From NCBI GenBank assembly GCA_021442155.1, contig CM038215.1, positions 276,632,413 to 276,696,412 of the forward strand: 64,000 nt of DNA, written 5' to 3'. The stretch is from Cymbidium sinense (Eukaryota; Streptophyta; Magnoliopsida; Asparagales; Orchidaceae). The notes beneath the pieces were generated by a model, which was not told the origin of the DNA, searched no databases, and worked only from the letters and a program-made list of their open reading frames with translations. Made by a program: the position numbers and the translations under genes. This document shows, in pieces, positions 47,976-59,079 of the stretch (the first letter of the stretch is position 1; each line of letters starts with the position of its first letter).

Positions 47976-49085
47976 TTCTCGTGAACTTGGCCAAAGTTCA
48001 AAAATAAAAGAAAAAGAAAATGATAAAAGAAAGAAAAATAAATAGAGAATAAATGAGAAAATGAAAAAGAAAATATAAGGGAGTGGAAATAGACTTGGAG
48101 GAGGAAGTTGAGCTTTACATTATATTCCACCCATAGTTTATTACACCATTTGAGCAAATGGGCAGGATGACCTGTCCTCCACCAGGCAGAGGAAGAGGCC
48201 AGTTTAGAGGCAGTCCTAGGGGTGCAAAACCTCTTTATTGGCCACACAATAAAAGGTATGTCCCAGCTACCAGGAGTACACCTGCTATCCATATAGACTT
48301 AGAATCTAGTTCATAGGATGAGTCTTATATGGTTAGCACACTAGCCACCTCTTCTCAGTAGTAGATTCCCTTAGAGGTAAGACTTTAGCCAGATAGCGAT
48401 GAATACAAGGTTCAAAAGAAAAGTATAAGTGTATCCAAGTATATATGTGAAATAGTTAGTTATCAGTTGAGAACTTTATCTCTGACCCCACTTTCCTCTC
48501 AAAAAGCTAAGGGCTTGGTGGTTAAGGAAGCTCTTAAGTCATCTACAAGTGTGAAGACTCAGAGGTTCTTTCTGGGAGCATCATCCTCAAGCGAAGAAGT
48601 TGATGTATAACTTGAGGATGATTCATATAAAGATTTAATTGAATTACCTTTTGATTAGTACTTGCTTAGTGTTCATAATTTAGGAAAGAAAAGGGTTAAT
48701 CCCACATACTTGGTCAAAGCACAGGTCAGGTTACTTTGAAAGAATATGGATGTATAAATATAAAAGCTCTCAATCAAGACCAGGACAAGAATTTAGTACG
48801 GTGGTCCAGTCGATGATGACGATTATTGCTTAGTCATTACCAGTCATTTATAATCTGAAAGGTTCTTTTCAAATCACATTAACTCATATGAGGAGTTGTG
48901 CTTAGAAACTTCAGATGATCCAGATGATTTTGAATTCAAAGATGCACCACCAGAGTTTGAAGAAGAGATCAAGTCAACCATCGATGAGCTCAAGGAAATC
49001 AACTTAGGAACTGGAGAAGATCCATGCCTGACATACATCAGTTCTTTATTGATTGAAATTGAAACCAATGGCTTAGTTAGGCTAT
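47976..49085 (+). pseudogene. Protease-RT linker, copy 3
   Basis: A purine-rich tract at 48000-48080, coding Lys/Glu, is followed by MGRMTCPPPGRGRGQFRGSP, a basic RG patch. Next come YWPHNKRYVPATRSTPA, DESYMVST and a stretch of serines and acids (FFLGASSSSEEVDV). The end has LETSDDPDDFEFKDAPPEFE and EEIKSTIDELKEINLGTGED. The RG patch could have bound nucleic acid; that is inference from composition only. Stops occur between the blocks. Confidence 0.6.
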
Positions 49086-49900
49086 TGACTGAGTTTAAGG
49101 GCTGCTTTGCATGGAGTTATGAGGAGATGCATGGATTGGCTCTTGACATAGTAGTCCATAAACTAACAATAGAGCCTACTGCTAACCTTATCAAGAAAGC
49201 TCTTAGACACATGCGATTAGACATAGAATAATAGGTCATTTATGAAGTCAAGAAATTGATCGATGATGGCTTCATTCGAGAAGAAAAATACCCTACCTGG
49301 TTAGCTAGTGTCATCTTAGTTAAGAAAAAGAATGTATAAATTCACATTGATTTTAAATAAGGCATGTTGAAAAGATGAATTTCCACTATGAATACTAGAG
49401 CTAATGGTGGACATTGCCTATCTCATGCAATATTCTCTTTCATGGATGTCTCATTTGGATATAACCAAAATAAATATGGCCCTTGAAGATGAAAGAAACA
49501 CTACTTTTAGAACCTCGATCGAAATTTATTACTATAAGGTCATACCTTTTAGCCTTAAAAATGCCAGTGCTACATACCAGCGAGCAATGAATCGAATCTT
49601 TGACGAACTCATTCATCATCAAGTTGAGTGCAATATCGATGATTTTGTGCTCAAAAGTAGAGAAACAAAAGACCATCTCTTTGACTTGAGAGTAGTTTTC
49701 AAACATTTAAGATAATTTAACCTCAAAATGAATCCCCTGTAATTTCCATTTGGAGTAGATTTATCAAAATTTCTTGGGTTTGTTGTCTGACACCATGGAA
49801 TCAAAATTGATCCAGAGAAGATCAAGGCAGTATTAGAAATGCCACCCCCTAAAAGTTTAACTCAACTAAGATCATTCTAAGGGCAGTTGGCATATCTAAG
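49086..49900 (+). pseudogene. Ty3 reverse transcriptase, copy 3
   Basis: Blocks: GCFAWSYEEMHGLALD, MRLDIE followed by TAA-TAG (49229-49234), KKLIDDGFIREEKYPTWLAS, a shortened IHIDF part (deletion near 49340), then after frame changes YNQNKYGP/ALEDERNTTFRTSIEIYYYK, VIPFSLKNASATYQRAMNRI and FDELIHHQVE. The catalytic box reads NIDD at 49632-49643, where YVDD is usual: both aspartates remain but the Tyr is lost. HLFDLRVVFKHLR follows. Confidence 0.85.
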
Positions 49901-50508
49901 ATGCTTTATATCCAACTTATCATGAAAATGTCATCCATTCTTAACACTTGTTAAAAAGGATGCCCAGTTCAAGTGGGATGATAAGTATGGGCCTGCCTTC
50001 AAAGACATCAAGCATTACCTAATGACGTCGCTGATTCTAGTAGCCCCTATCCAGGGTAACCCGCTCATACTTTACACTACTACATTAGAAGACTCTTGGT
50101 GCTTTGTTGGCCCATGCCAATGATGAAGAAAAGGAAAATGCACTATACTACCTCTATCATCGTCTAATCCATGCTGAGGCTAATTATCCACCCATTGAGA
50201 TGCATTGCCTATCTTTAATCTTTGTATCCCAAAAGCTATAGAACTTCATTCTTTCTCATAAGGTGAACTTAATCTCTATGATAAATTCACTACAATATCT
50301 CATGACATGGCCGATGCTATCCAGACGGTTGGCATGATAGTCCATGATCCTCTCATAGTTTGATATTATCTTCTTACCCCTCTATGCAGTGAAAGGACAA
50401 GTGCTAGCAGATTTCTTAGCAGCACACCCACTTCCTACTGACTCTTCTCTTAGTGATGATCTCCCTGATGAAAAAATCATGAACTTAGGGGATACTAGCA
50501 TTCACTGC
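49901..50508 (+). pseudogene. Ty3 RNase H (first), copy 3
   Basis: Connection and RNase H: RCFISNLS-like, then FKWDDKYGPAFKDIKHYLMT, the ILYTTTLEDS region with a frame change, HANDEEKENALYYLYHRLIH and AEANYPPIEMHCLSLIFVSQ, later FDIIFLPLYAVKGQVLADFL and AAHPLPT. Several stops and shifts are present. It corresponds to 7641-8240 in copy 1. Confidence 0.75.
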
Positions 50509-50960
50509 TGAGAGATGTACCTTGATGGTGCGGCTTCCTCTCAAAGAGAAGAACCACAATCTACTATTCGAGGAAAGGTAGTGGTAGGAATAGTTCTCTT
50601 AACTCTGGACCGTGATGTGATGAGATTATCATATCATATATCCAATCCTTGCACCAACAACAAAGCTGAATATGAATCTCTAATTGATGGTTTGGAGTTA
50701 TCTGTTACTCTAAGCATCCAGAACATCAACATCTTTGGGGACTCTCAGCAAGTTATTAACTAAATCACTGGGTCTTATAAGGTTATAAAGACCAAGCTCC
50801 ATTACTACCATAAGTACACCATAGAGTTGTTGGCCCAAATCTAAGAGGTTACCATTTATAAGATTCCTCCAGGAGAGAACACCATAGCATATGCTTTAGC
50901 CAAGCTTGCCAAGGAGTTGGCATGTCCAGAGGATGATTCCATATTAATAAAGGTCCAAAA
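50509..50960 (+). pseudogene. Second (archaeal-like) RNase H, copy 3
   Basis: Starts after a TGA at 50509-50511, where copies 1 and 2 have TAG and related elements have Trp. MYLDGAASSQREEPQSTIRG, then VVVGIVLLTLDRDVMRLSYH, NPCTNNKAEYESLIDGLELS, and INIFGDSQQVIN with the GDS block; a TAA follows. The remainder (LLAQI-stop-EVTIYKIPPGENT, YALAKLAKELACPEDDS) is in the same frame. This is the clearest copy of the Tat-specific second RNase H in the window. Confidence 0.8.
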
Positions 50961-52290
50961 TAGACAAGTCTTATCCATTTTTTATACTGAACTCATCAAA
51001 AAGTACTCTCTTAAAGGGGAGGTTACCATTGCAAAGAAGGATGAGGAGTTAGATTGGAGGCAACTATTCATGGATTACCTAAATAAAGGCTACCTCAAGA
51101 CAAGTCCCAAGCCCATCAGATTAAGTAGAGAGCACTTTCTTATGCTCTTGTGGATGGTGCCTTATGCTAATGGACTTTTATCATATGTGATTACATTGTT
51201 TAAACAAGCACGAAGCTCATAAGATTGTTATTAAGGCACACTCAAGATTATGTAGAGCCAGCCAATTCGGTCCGAAGATGAAATCCAAGATCGAGAAACT
51301 AGGATACTACTATTCATCGATGATAAAAGATTGCATGGATATGGCTGGGCGATGCCACCAATGTAAAATACACGATGTGGTCCTACACCAACCACCCAAC
51401 ATTTTATGTCCTACATTGGCCTCTTGGCCATTCAAGTGTTGGTGGTACCGACATAATAGGTCTGATTGATCCTCTTTCTTCCAAGGGTCATCAGTTCATC
51501 TTAGCTGCTACTGACTACTTTTCAAATAGGCAAAGGCGATTACACTTAGAGAGGTCAGAACTCAGCATGTGCTCTAGTTTTTTAAGAATGATATTGTATA
51601 TAAGTTTCGAGTGCCTCGATAAATTATATCTGATAATGGTACTACATTCAAGAGCACGGAGATCAATAACTTTGCAAGAGACACATAATATATTGGAGAT
51701 ATTATACCATCAACTACTTGAGGGTAAACAGCTTAGCAGAAGCCTTCAATAAAACTCTCATTCAAATACTGAAGAAGACACTCGACAATAATAAGGGACA
51801 GTGGTATGAGTAGTTAGTTGAAGCCTTGTTGGCCTACCGCACCACATATAGAACTACAACTCAATCTACTCCTTTCTCCTTAGTGTATGTGTTTGAAGCT
51901 ATTTTACCAAAAGAAGTCCAACTCCCACCACTAAGGATAGCTATGGGTAGCAAGATCACAATAAACTAGAATGCCAAGTTGCGGTTAGAAGTGCGTGAAG
52001 GTTTGGAGATGAGACACTTGCGAGTATGCCAAAACCTCAAATTATACAAAGATTAAATGATTTAAGCTCACAAAAAGTTGGTCCATCCTAGAGCTTTTTA
52101 AGTAGGAGAGCTTACTTTAGATCTAAGGAGACTGATTGTTGCCCATCATAAGATGGGAGGCAAGTTTGAACCCACTTGGGAAGATCTTTTCCATAGAGAA
52201 GGCCTACCAAAGAGGATCTTATCAGCTTATTCAGCATAAGGGAGCGCACCCAATGCTTCCAATCAATGGGCTCTACTTAAAGAAATATTA
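50961..52290 (+). pseudogene. Ty3 integrase, copy 3
   Basis: Zinc-finger module: a KAHSRLCRASQFG-like part and MAGRCHQCKIHDVVLHQPPN (51278-51430). Core: GTDIIGLIDPLSSKGHQFIL, then SDNGTTFKSTEI with the DNG block intact, WYE-stop-LVEALLAYRTT with TAG at 51811-51813, and TQSTPFSLVY. The GPY-type tail ends at INGLYLKKY near 52290. Frames change several times. It is the best preserved integrase of the three as far as catalytic blocks are concerned, but not translatable. Confidence 0.8.
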
Positions 52291-54885
52291 AAAATCATGT
52301 TTGAAAATAATTATCATCAATGAAAATTTCATTTTAAATTCAATCTCTTCTATGTTGAAAGTATTCTTATTTGTGAATATGCCATGATGTCTTTAAGGTA
52401 GGTGTAAGGAAACCGAGTGGTGTTCTAACCTTCATCAACACAACATAAATATAAACTACACATAAAAATATAAAATAAACACATATCCTTTATCTCGGGC
52501 TACTCTAAGTTAAGATAATTCCCCTAGCGGCACTCATTCAGTAGCTACTCTAGGTTGAGCTGACTAGTTACCCTGCTAGTGTGTCACCCCAGTGGTCTTC
52601 TTGCTTTGGAGGATGTAAGTCTGCTACACTTTCCTTCTTTACTTGGCCACACACATCGACAAATGCCTTGTTAGTTTAGTATGCCTTACTACATGTCCGG
52701 TAAGCTACCTCATGTGGGCTTAGTTTAAGAGGATGTGAGTCTGCTACACTTTCTTCTTGGATCAGCCTTCGTGCACTAATTGGGTCGAGTATATTTAAGG
52801 TCTAGGATAGGTCCCCTAGTGGCTCCTTCCCTTCTAACTACCTCAAGTCTGGGTCTAGTCCTTCATTGAGGCTCCCCGTTTAGTAGTCGCTCTAGATGAG
52901 ATAGCATCTGTTCCATTGACGATAGGCTATCCCGATGTTCAGTTCCACTTAGAAAGTTATAAGCCTACACACTTTCTTTTCAGATTGATTATTGCACACC
53001 GATGGGCACCTTAGGTTGGTTGGTTCTCACTATACTAATGGATACACCACTCATGCTGATGGATACACCTTTGGTTGGTTGGTTCTCACACCTTAGAATT
53101 CACCACTCATGGTAGATGTAAGTCTGCAACACTTTCTCCTTGAGTTGGCCATCTTACACCTATAAGCTTTCTTTTCCAGGGCTTAGATTAATTCCCCTAG
53201 TAGTACCTCCCCTGTGGGCACTATATTTGGATCATGTCTTTTGCGACCTCATTTAGACAGTACCTGGGTTACTATCGGCTTAGATAGTTCCCCTTTCCAA
53301 ATAACCACCCTTGTGGTTAGAGAATTTGTCCTGTGGATGTGCAAATTCTCCCTTGGTCTAGTAAATCTGAGATAGGTCAAGTCTGGCATATCTTCTTCTC
53401 AATATGGTCCCTCACACACTAACAAGGTCCATGCAAAGATATAAATAAAATATATATTCACTTGTGGATTAGGAAGACATCATTAGTAGTACCTTTTCCC
53501 AAGCAAGCATCCTATCTTTAGGGTAGTGTCAATAAAACTCCTTATAGGAATCACTTGACTACTCTTAAGTTGATATAAGTCCCCATCAACATTCACTCAG
53601 TAGTCACCCTTAAGTCAGGTTCTTTTTGTTGTGCTACCAACAGGTCACCCAGTGGTTGTTCCCTGCTTTAGAAGATGTAAATTTACTAGACCTTCTTCCT
53701 AGCATTGCCATTGCACACTGAAAGCCAACCCTTTTGGTTGGCTATCTCTACCCCATGGCTAGTAGACTATCCCTTTGGATTTGTAAATTTGAGATATGAT
53801 AAGTCTGATATTTCCCCTTCTCAGTGGGTCCATTGCACACTGACATGGTCCAAAAATTAAATCTAATAAATTTGACCTAGCTCACATCCCCAATGGATAT
53901 GCCCTCAATTTGAAATCAAACTAAACCACAAAAAACCATATCAAACCACATGAAATGAAGATAAAATTATTTCTAATTACTTTTGAGTTGACAGAATTCC
54001 CTAGTAGCATTCACTCAGTTGTCATCCTAGGTTAGGTTGAATTTATTCTGCATCCAAGAAGTCACCGCAATGATTGTTCCTTGCTTTGGAAGATGTAAGT
54101 ATGCTATGCCTCTTCCTAGCACAACCGTTGCACATCGAAAGGCAACCCCTTCGGTTAGCTAGCTCTACCCCGCAGCTGGTAGATTATCCCTTTGGATTTG
54201 TAAACCTGAGGTAGGTCAAAGCAGATATAACCCCTTATCAGTGGGTTCATTGCACACCGATAAGGTCCATACATTAACTCAGATTAAATAAAACCAATTT
54301 TATTATCCCTAATGGAGTTAAATCACTCCCTTCTACCTAGTGGAGCCCCAAATCATATGTAAATAAGTCAAGCAAATAAATCAAAGTCAAAACCAACCTC
54401 CCTAGTGGAACCAAATTAAACCAACTCCCCTAGTAGAGTCTAAATTAAAGAAATCCAACTAAACTTTTATTCCTAGCAGATACATCCCTAAATAAATCTA
54501 TGGAATCAAACTCAAATCCAAATTCCCAGTGGATAGCTTGAAACTTCTTCCTTAGTGGAAGGTTCATATACTCGATCCTTAGTAGACTTGAGCCCATATC
54601 TCTACCAGATATGCCTCGACATCAATTAAAACTAAACAAATTAAAGTCGATTTGATCTAAATCCTTGTGGATTATAGAATCTTATCTCCAGCAGATCTTC
54701 TTTCCACAAATCATATAGTCAAATCAAATTCAAACCTTATCCCCAATAGATTTTCTTCTTTTATGCCCTCGACATAGACCTCTCACATGTCATGTCCAAT
54801 GTATGTGTGATCCCCTAAAGGATCTCCCTCCATGTCTTTGACAAGGAATTCTCATCAAATCTTATTTCTTCTCTTAGTTACACCT
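52291..54885 (+). repeat. 3' non-coding region with ~400-bp degenerate repeats, copy 3
   Basis: Unit cores (gatgtaagtctgctacactt and variants) near 52610, 52728, 53112, 53669 and 54088, matching copy 2 in order and spacing. The same ccccagtggat and ccctagtggaacc phrases follow. No coding region recognised. Confidence 0.65.
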
Positions 54886-56375
54886 TTAATACTTCAACAA
54901 AAAGCATAATAATGTATTTGTTCAAATTACATCATCTTAACATTATAATCAACATTTTATGATTTATAATGGTGCAAGCTCAAACTAACTACACAATATC
55001 ATGCTAAACATATTATTGTGCGAATTAACACATTATATTATATTATAATATATGATGTTATATTATAATTTGCTATAATATATTATATTGCCTAATAGTA
55101 CACCTCATTAGAATCACTTAAAAGAAACAAATAACAAAAATTTCTAGAAATATGAATAATGTTCATTTTGGATGTAAAATTGTTATTTTTCCTATTAGAA
55201 ATTATACAAAATAGCATAATTTTGGTGTTGCTTCTTGGTGTGTATCGTGAATTTGGAAAAATCTTCCATCTCAACCTTCAAATTAAATTTTTTTTGAGTT
55301 TTGACCCAACTTATTATAACAAAAGTAAAACATACTAAAATTTACAATAACATTTAGTAAAACATCACCACATTCATATATATGTGAGGTTATACTGTTA
55401 TGTACGTTATATTTTAATATGCTTTCATATAATATATTATCTTACATTACACCTAAAATTGAATCACTTTAAGAAAAAAATTTATAAAATTTGGTTGAAA
55501 ATTGAACATTTATTTTGGATACAAAATTCCATTCTTTTGATTAAATGACACACCATAGCAGACTCCCAATGTTGTTAACTAAACTTACCTTAAATTTGGA
55601 TAAATTCCATCATCTCAGCCTATAAATTAATATTTTTATGAATTATACCAGTACAAAACTATACTACATCATACTATAACAAACTAAAATATGCTAAACA
55701 ATAAGTAGTAATACACAATAGTATGCTATATTGCATGATACTACACTGTTATGACATCCTATATTATAATACACTATAATATATTATATTATATTATATT
55801 ATATTGCATTTCACATCATAAGGGATTGCTTAAGATAACAAATCATAAAATTATTCTAAACAATAAAAGACTATTTTTTTAGTCGTATCACTTACATATT
55901 CTAAATTGAAACAATATATTATGATACCATGCTCTATCCATTATGAATTTGGCCAAATTCCACCATTTTAAAGTCTAAATCAACATTTTTATAAACAATG
56001 CTAGTGTAGGCTCGACTGCATGATTGTATAATACTAAAAGAATTTAAAATGCGAAGAATGATATATTATGATATATGATGTTATACTATGCTACAACATA
56101 TAATATTTATTTAGAACATAAAAGCTTACTTTTTAGACTACAAGCGGCATAGCACACCTTTGGTACTACAACCTAATTCCCACTTGAAATTTAACAAATT
56201 TCATCATCTAATTTATTAAATTAATTTTTTTATGATTTATATTAATATAGACTATAGGGCACAATACCATAATATACTAAAACATTTCAAAACATCTTAT
56301 AACATCCAAAAAAAATCACTACATGCTCAAGTATATGATGCTAGATTATACTATGATATATAGTATTATAATATG
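54886..56375 (+). repeat. AT-rich ~330-bp degenerate tandem repeats, copy 3
   Basis: Anchors near 54921, 55250, 55590, 55945 and 56190, as in copy 2. Tracts of tatattatattataatata lie at 55030-55095 and 55740-55805. It ends at tatgagttagggttaggg. Confidence 0.65.
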
Positions 56376-56873
56376 AGTTAGGGTTAGGGTTTAAGGTATT
56401 CAAATCTCTAATAGTCAAGGGAAAGTCTCTTGAAGACATTTTCTTTAGTTACCATAACTATGTTAGGATTAGGTCATTTTTTAGATCTACTCCTAATGAC
56501 ATATTTATTCAAGGTTTAGGGTTTAGTGTTTAGGGTTAGTTTAGGGTTATTTTAGGGTTTAGGGTTAGTTTAGGATTTAGGATTTAAGGTTAGTTTTTGG
56601 TTTAGGGTTTAAGGTTTAGGGTTTGGGGTTTAGAGTTTAGGGTTTTGGGTTGTAAGTTTTAGGGTTTAGGATTGTAGGTTTTAGGGTTTAAAGTTTAAGG
56701 TTTTGGGTTTTATGGTTTTAGGGTTTGGGGTTTAGGGTTTATGGTTTAGTGTTTAGGGTATAGCTTAGGGTTTAAGTTTTAGCTTAGGGTTTATGGTTTT
56801 AGTTTTAGGTTTAGGGTTTAAATTTTAGCTTAAGGTTTAGGGTTTGGGGTTTAAGTTTTTTTTAATAGAGAAC
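56376..56873 (+). repeat. Telomere-like array with the conserved spacer
   Basis: Counterpart of 31121-31590: the spacer tattcaaatctctaatagtc ... ttaccataactatgtt at about 56395-56515, then TTTAGGG words to the GRP fragment. The conserved spacer shows this array is a duplicate of the earlier one and did not arise independently. Confidence 0.85.
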
Positions 56874-57241
56874 AAATTTAGATTCATTATTTCTTCTTTT
56901 CAATTTCATCAACTAAGTAGTAAGACACAAGCGACAACATAGATGAAAAAGGAGCTCCCATAGAGCAGATCAAAAACCTTAGATAAGTAGAACTGTCTAT
57001 ATAATAAGGACACAATTTCATAAGTAGCAGATTAGATCGATCGTTCTTCCATGTCTCCAGTTCCCATCAGAACCACCCCCGCCTCTCGAGTAGCGAGATC
57101 CGCCATCATATACGTGATCTCTACGTCTACCACTAGCACAACTATAACCTCCATCGCTCCTCCTACCTCCATAACCACCACTACTCCGACCACCACCTAG
57201 TTGATGGTGATGTTCCTGCCATCAAGATTCTGCCTATTCTT
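56874..57241 (-). pseudogene. Glycine-rich RNA-binding protein retro-fragment, type 1, copy D1
   Basis: Minus strand from 57241: KNRQNLDGRNITIN, a TAG stop shared with B1, then directly a glycine-rich part (internal deletion compared with B1 and A). Remnants of the 3' UTR-like sequence follow, ending in TTGTTCTCTATT and an A tract (T run near 56866-56873). The left edge (...attctt|aggg) equals A and B1. Only the end of the RRM is present, so no RNA-binding domain could form. Confidence 0.7.
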
Positions 57242-58769
57242 AGGGCTTAAGGTTTAGGGTTAGTTGAGGGTTTAGGGTTGGTTTAGGGATTGGGGTTTAA
57301 GGTTTGGGGTTTAGGGTTTAGGGTTGTAGGTTTTAGGGTTTAGGGTTTAGGGTTTAGGGTTTAGGGTTTATGTTTTAGGTTTTAGGGTTTAGCATTTAGA
57401 GTTTTGGATTCGTGGTTGGGCATTGTGGGTTTAGTAGCAGGTTTAGGTTTAGGGTTTTAGGATTGTGTTAGGGTTTGGGTGGGTTGTAGGTTTAAGGTTT
57501 AGGTTAGTTTTATGATTTGGGGGTTTAGTATTTAGGTTTAGAATTTAAGCCTTTAGTTTTTTTAAATTAAGCAATTGACAAAGTTAGTTTATTTAGTTTA
57601 TTTAGTTTATTTATTTATTTATTTGAGCTTATTTTATTTTATTTTATTTAGGTTTATTTATTATTTTTAATTAGTTTAGTTTATTTATTTTAGGTTTATT
57701 TATTTTAGTTTAGTTTTTATTTTAATTTATTTTTTAGGTTTAAGTTTTATTTTTAGAATTTTATTTTTATTTTTTTTTGGTTTAGGTTTTATTTTTTATT
57801 TTTATGTTTAGGTTTAGGTTTTTATTTTCTTTTTTTAGGTTCAAGCTTTAGGTTTTTATTTTAGGTTAATTTTTAGGTTTTATTTTTTAGTTTAGGTTTA
57901 TTTTTAGTTTATTTTATTTTATTTAGTTTTGGTTTTGGTTTAGGTTTAATTTATTTTAAGTTTAGGTTTAGGTTTATTTTATTTTGTTTATTTTATTTTA
58001 ATTTTAGGTTTTTTTAGTTTAGTGTTTAGGTTTTATTATTTATTCATTTTAGGTTTTATTTTAGGATTATTTTTTAGGTTTAGGTTGTTTTATTTTATTT
58101 TATTTTAGGTTTATTTTATTTTATTTTACATTTAGTTTTTATCTTATTAAGATTTTTATTAGGTTTTTTTATTTTAATTTAATCCAAGTTTTCTTTTCTT
58201 ATATTCCTTATTTTAATCCTTTTAATTTATTTTAGGTTTAGCTTTAGGTTTTAGTTTAGGTTTTTATTTATTTATTTTATTTTCTAGGTTAGTTTTAATC
58301 ATTTTATTTTAAGCCTTTATTAGTAGGCCTGTGGTTAGGTTAGGCTCAGGGTCAGGGTTTAGTGTCAGCTCAGGGCTCTGGCCTTCAATGTTTAGTCAAG
58401 ATCAGGTGCCTAGGGCTCAGTGGTCACTGGTTTAGGGTCTGAGCAGCTTGTGCTTGTGGGGCCTTTAGGGTTTGGCTCAGGGTTGGCCTAGGGTCTGCTT
58501 TAGTTTTAGGTTTAGGTTTAGGGTTATAGGTTTAGAGTTTAGGGTTTAGGGTTGAAAGTCTATGGCTTAGGGTTTAGAGTTTAGGGTTTAAGGCTATAAG
58601 TTTTAAGTTTTAGGGTTTAAGGTTTAATGTTTTAGGGATTAGGGTTTAGGGCTTAGGATTTTAGCATTTAGGGTTTAGGGTTGAGGTTTTATGGTTTAGT
58701 GTTTAGTGATTTGGGTTTTTATTTTAGGTTTAGGGTTTAAGGTTTTTGTTTAGGGTTTAGGGTTTAAGG
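57242..58769 (+). repeat. Degenerate telomere-like array between GRP fragments
   Basis: Canonical TTTAGGG near 57330-57370, a tttattttatttag-type centre (57590-58310), a GC-richer island at 58320-58500 (ctcagggtcaggg, gcctagggctcagtgg), then TTTAGGG words again. Nothing coding. Confidence 0.85.
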
Positions 58770-59079
58770 TTTTTTTTTAACAGAGAACAAATTCAGATTC
58801 AACATTTCTTCTTTTTGATTTCATTAACCAAGTAGCACCCTAGGTTTTCTAAGACACAAGCAATGGCAAAGATAAAAAAGAGCACCCTTAGAGCAAATAA
58901 AAAACCCTAGATAAGTAGAATTATCGAAAAGACACATACAGAAGTGATCGATCGAAAGCATTCTTTAATTTATCAAGTTCCCTTCAGAACCACCCCGACC
59001 TCTTAAGTAGTGGGATCGACCATCATATTCCTGACCTCTCCCCCTACCACCACCACTGCTATAACTTCCATCATTCCTT
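58770..59079 (-). pseudogene. Glycine-rich protein retro-fragment, type 2, copy D2
   Basis: Same short form as B2: on the minus strand it begins at AAGGAATGATGG next to array, holds a piece of glycine-rich coding sequence and the 3' UTR-like part, and ends at an A tract (T run 58770-58778). The truncation point is identical to B2, so the two are duplicates. Confidence 0.65.

Larger units (their letters stand above)
44428..56375 (+). mobile_element. Ty3/gypsy (Tat-type) retrotransposon, copy 3, 5'-truncated
   Basis: Same organisation as copies 1 and 2, but the left end starts inside the interruption region at the position equivalent to 19292 in copy 2, fused directly to tttaggg. The pol domains follow in the same order, and the 3' non-coding repeats are complete and end at tatgagttagggttag. 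This copy has the best preserved linker, second RNase H and integrase blocks but still carries many stops, including those shared with the other copies. Confidence 0.85.
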
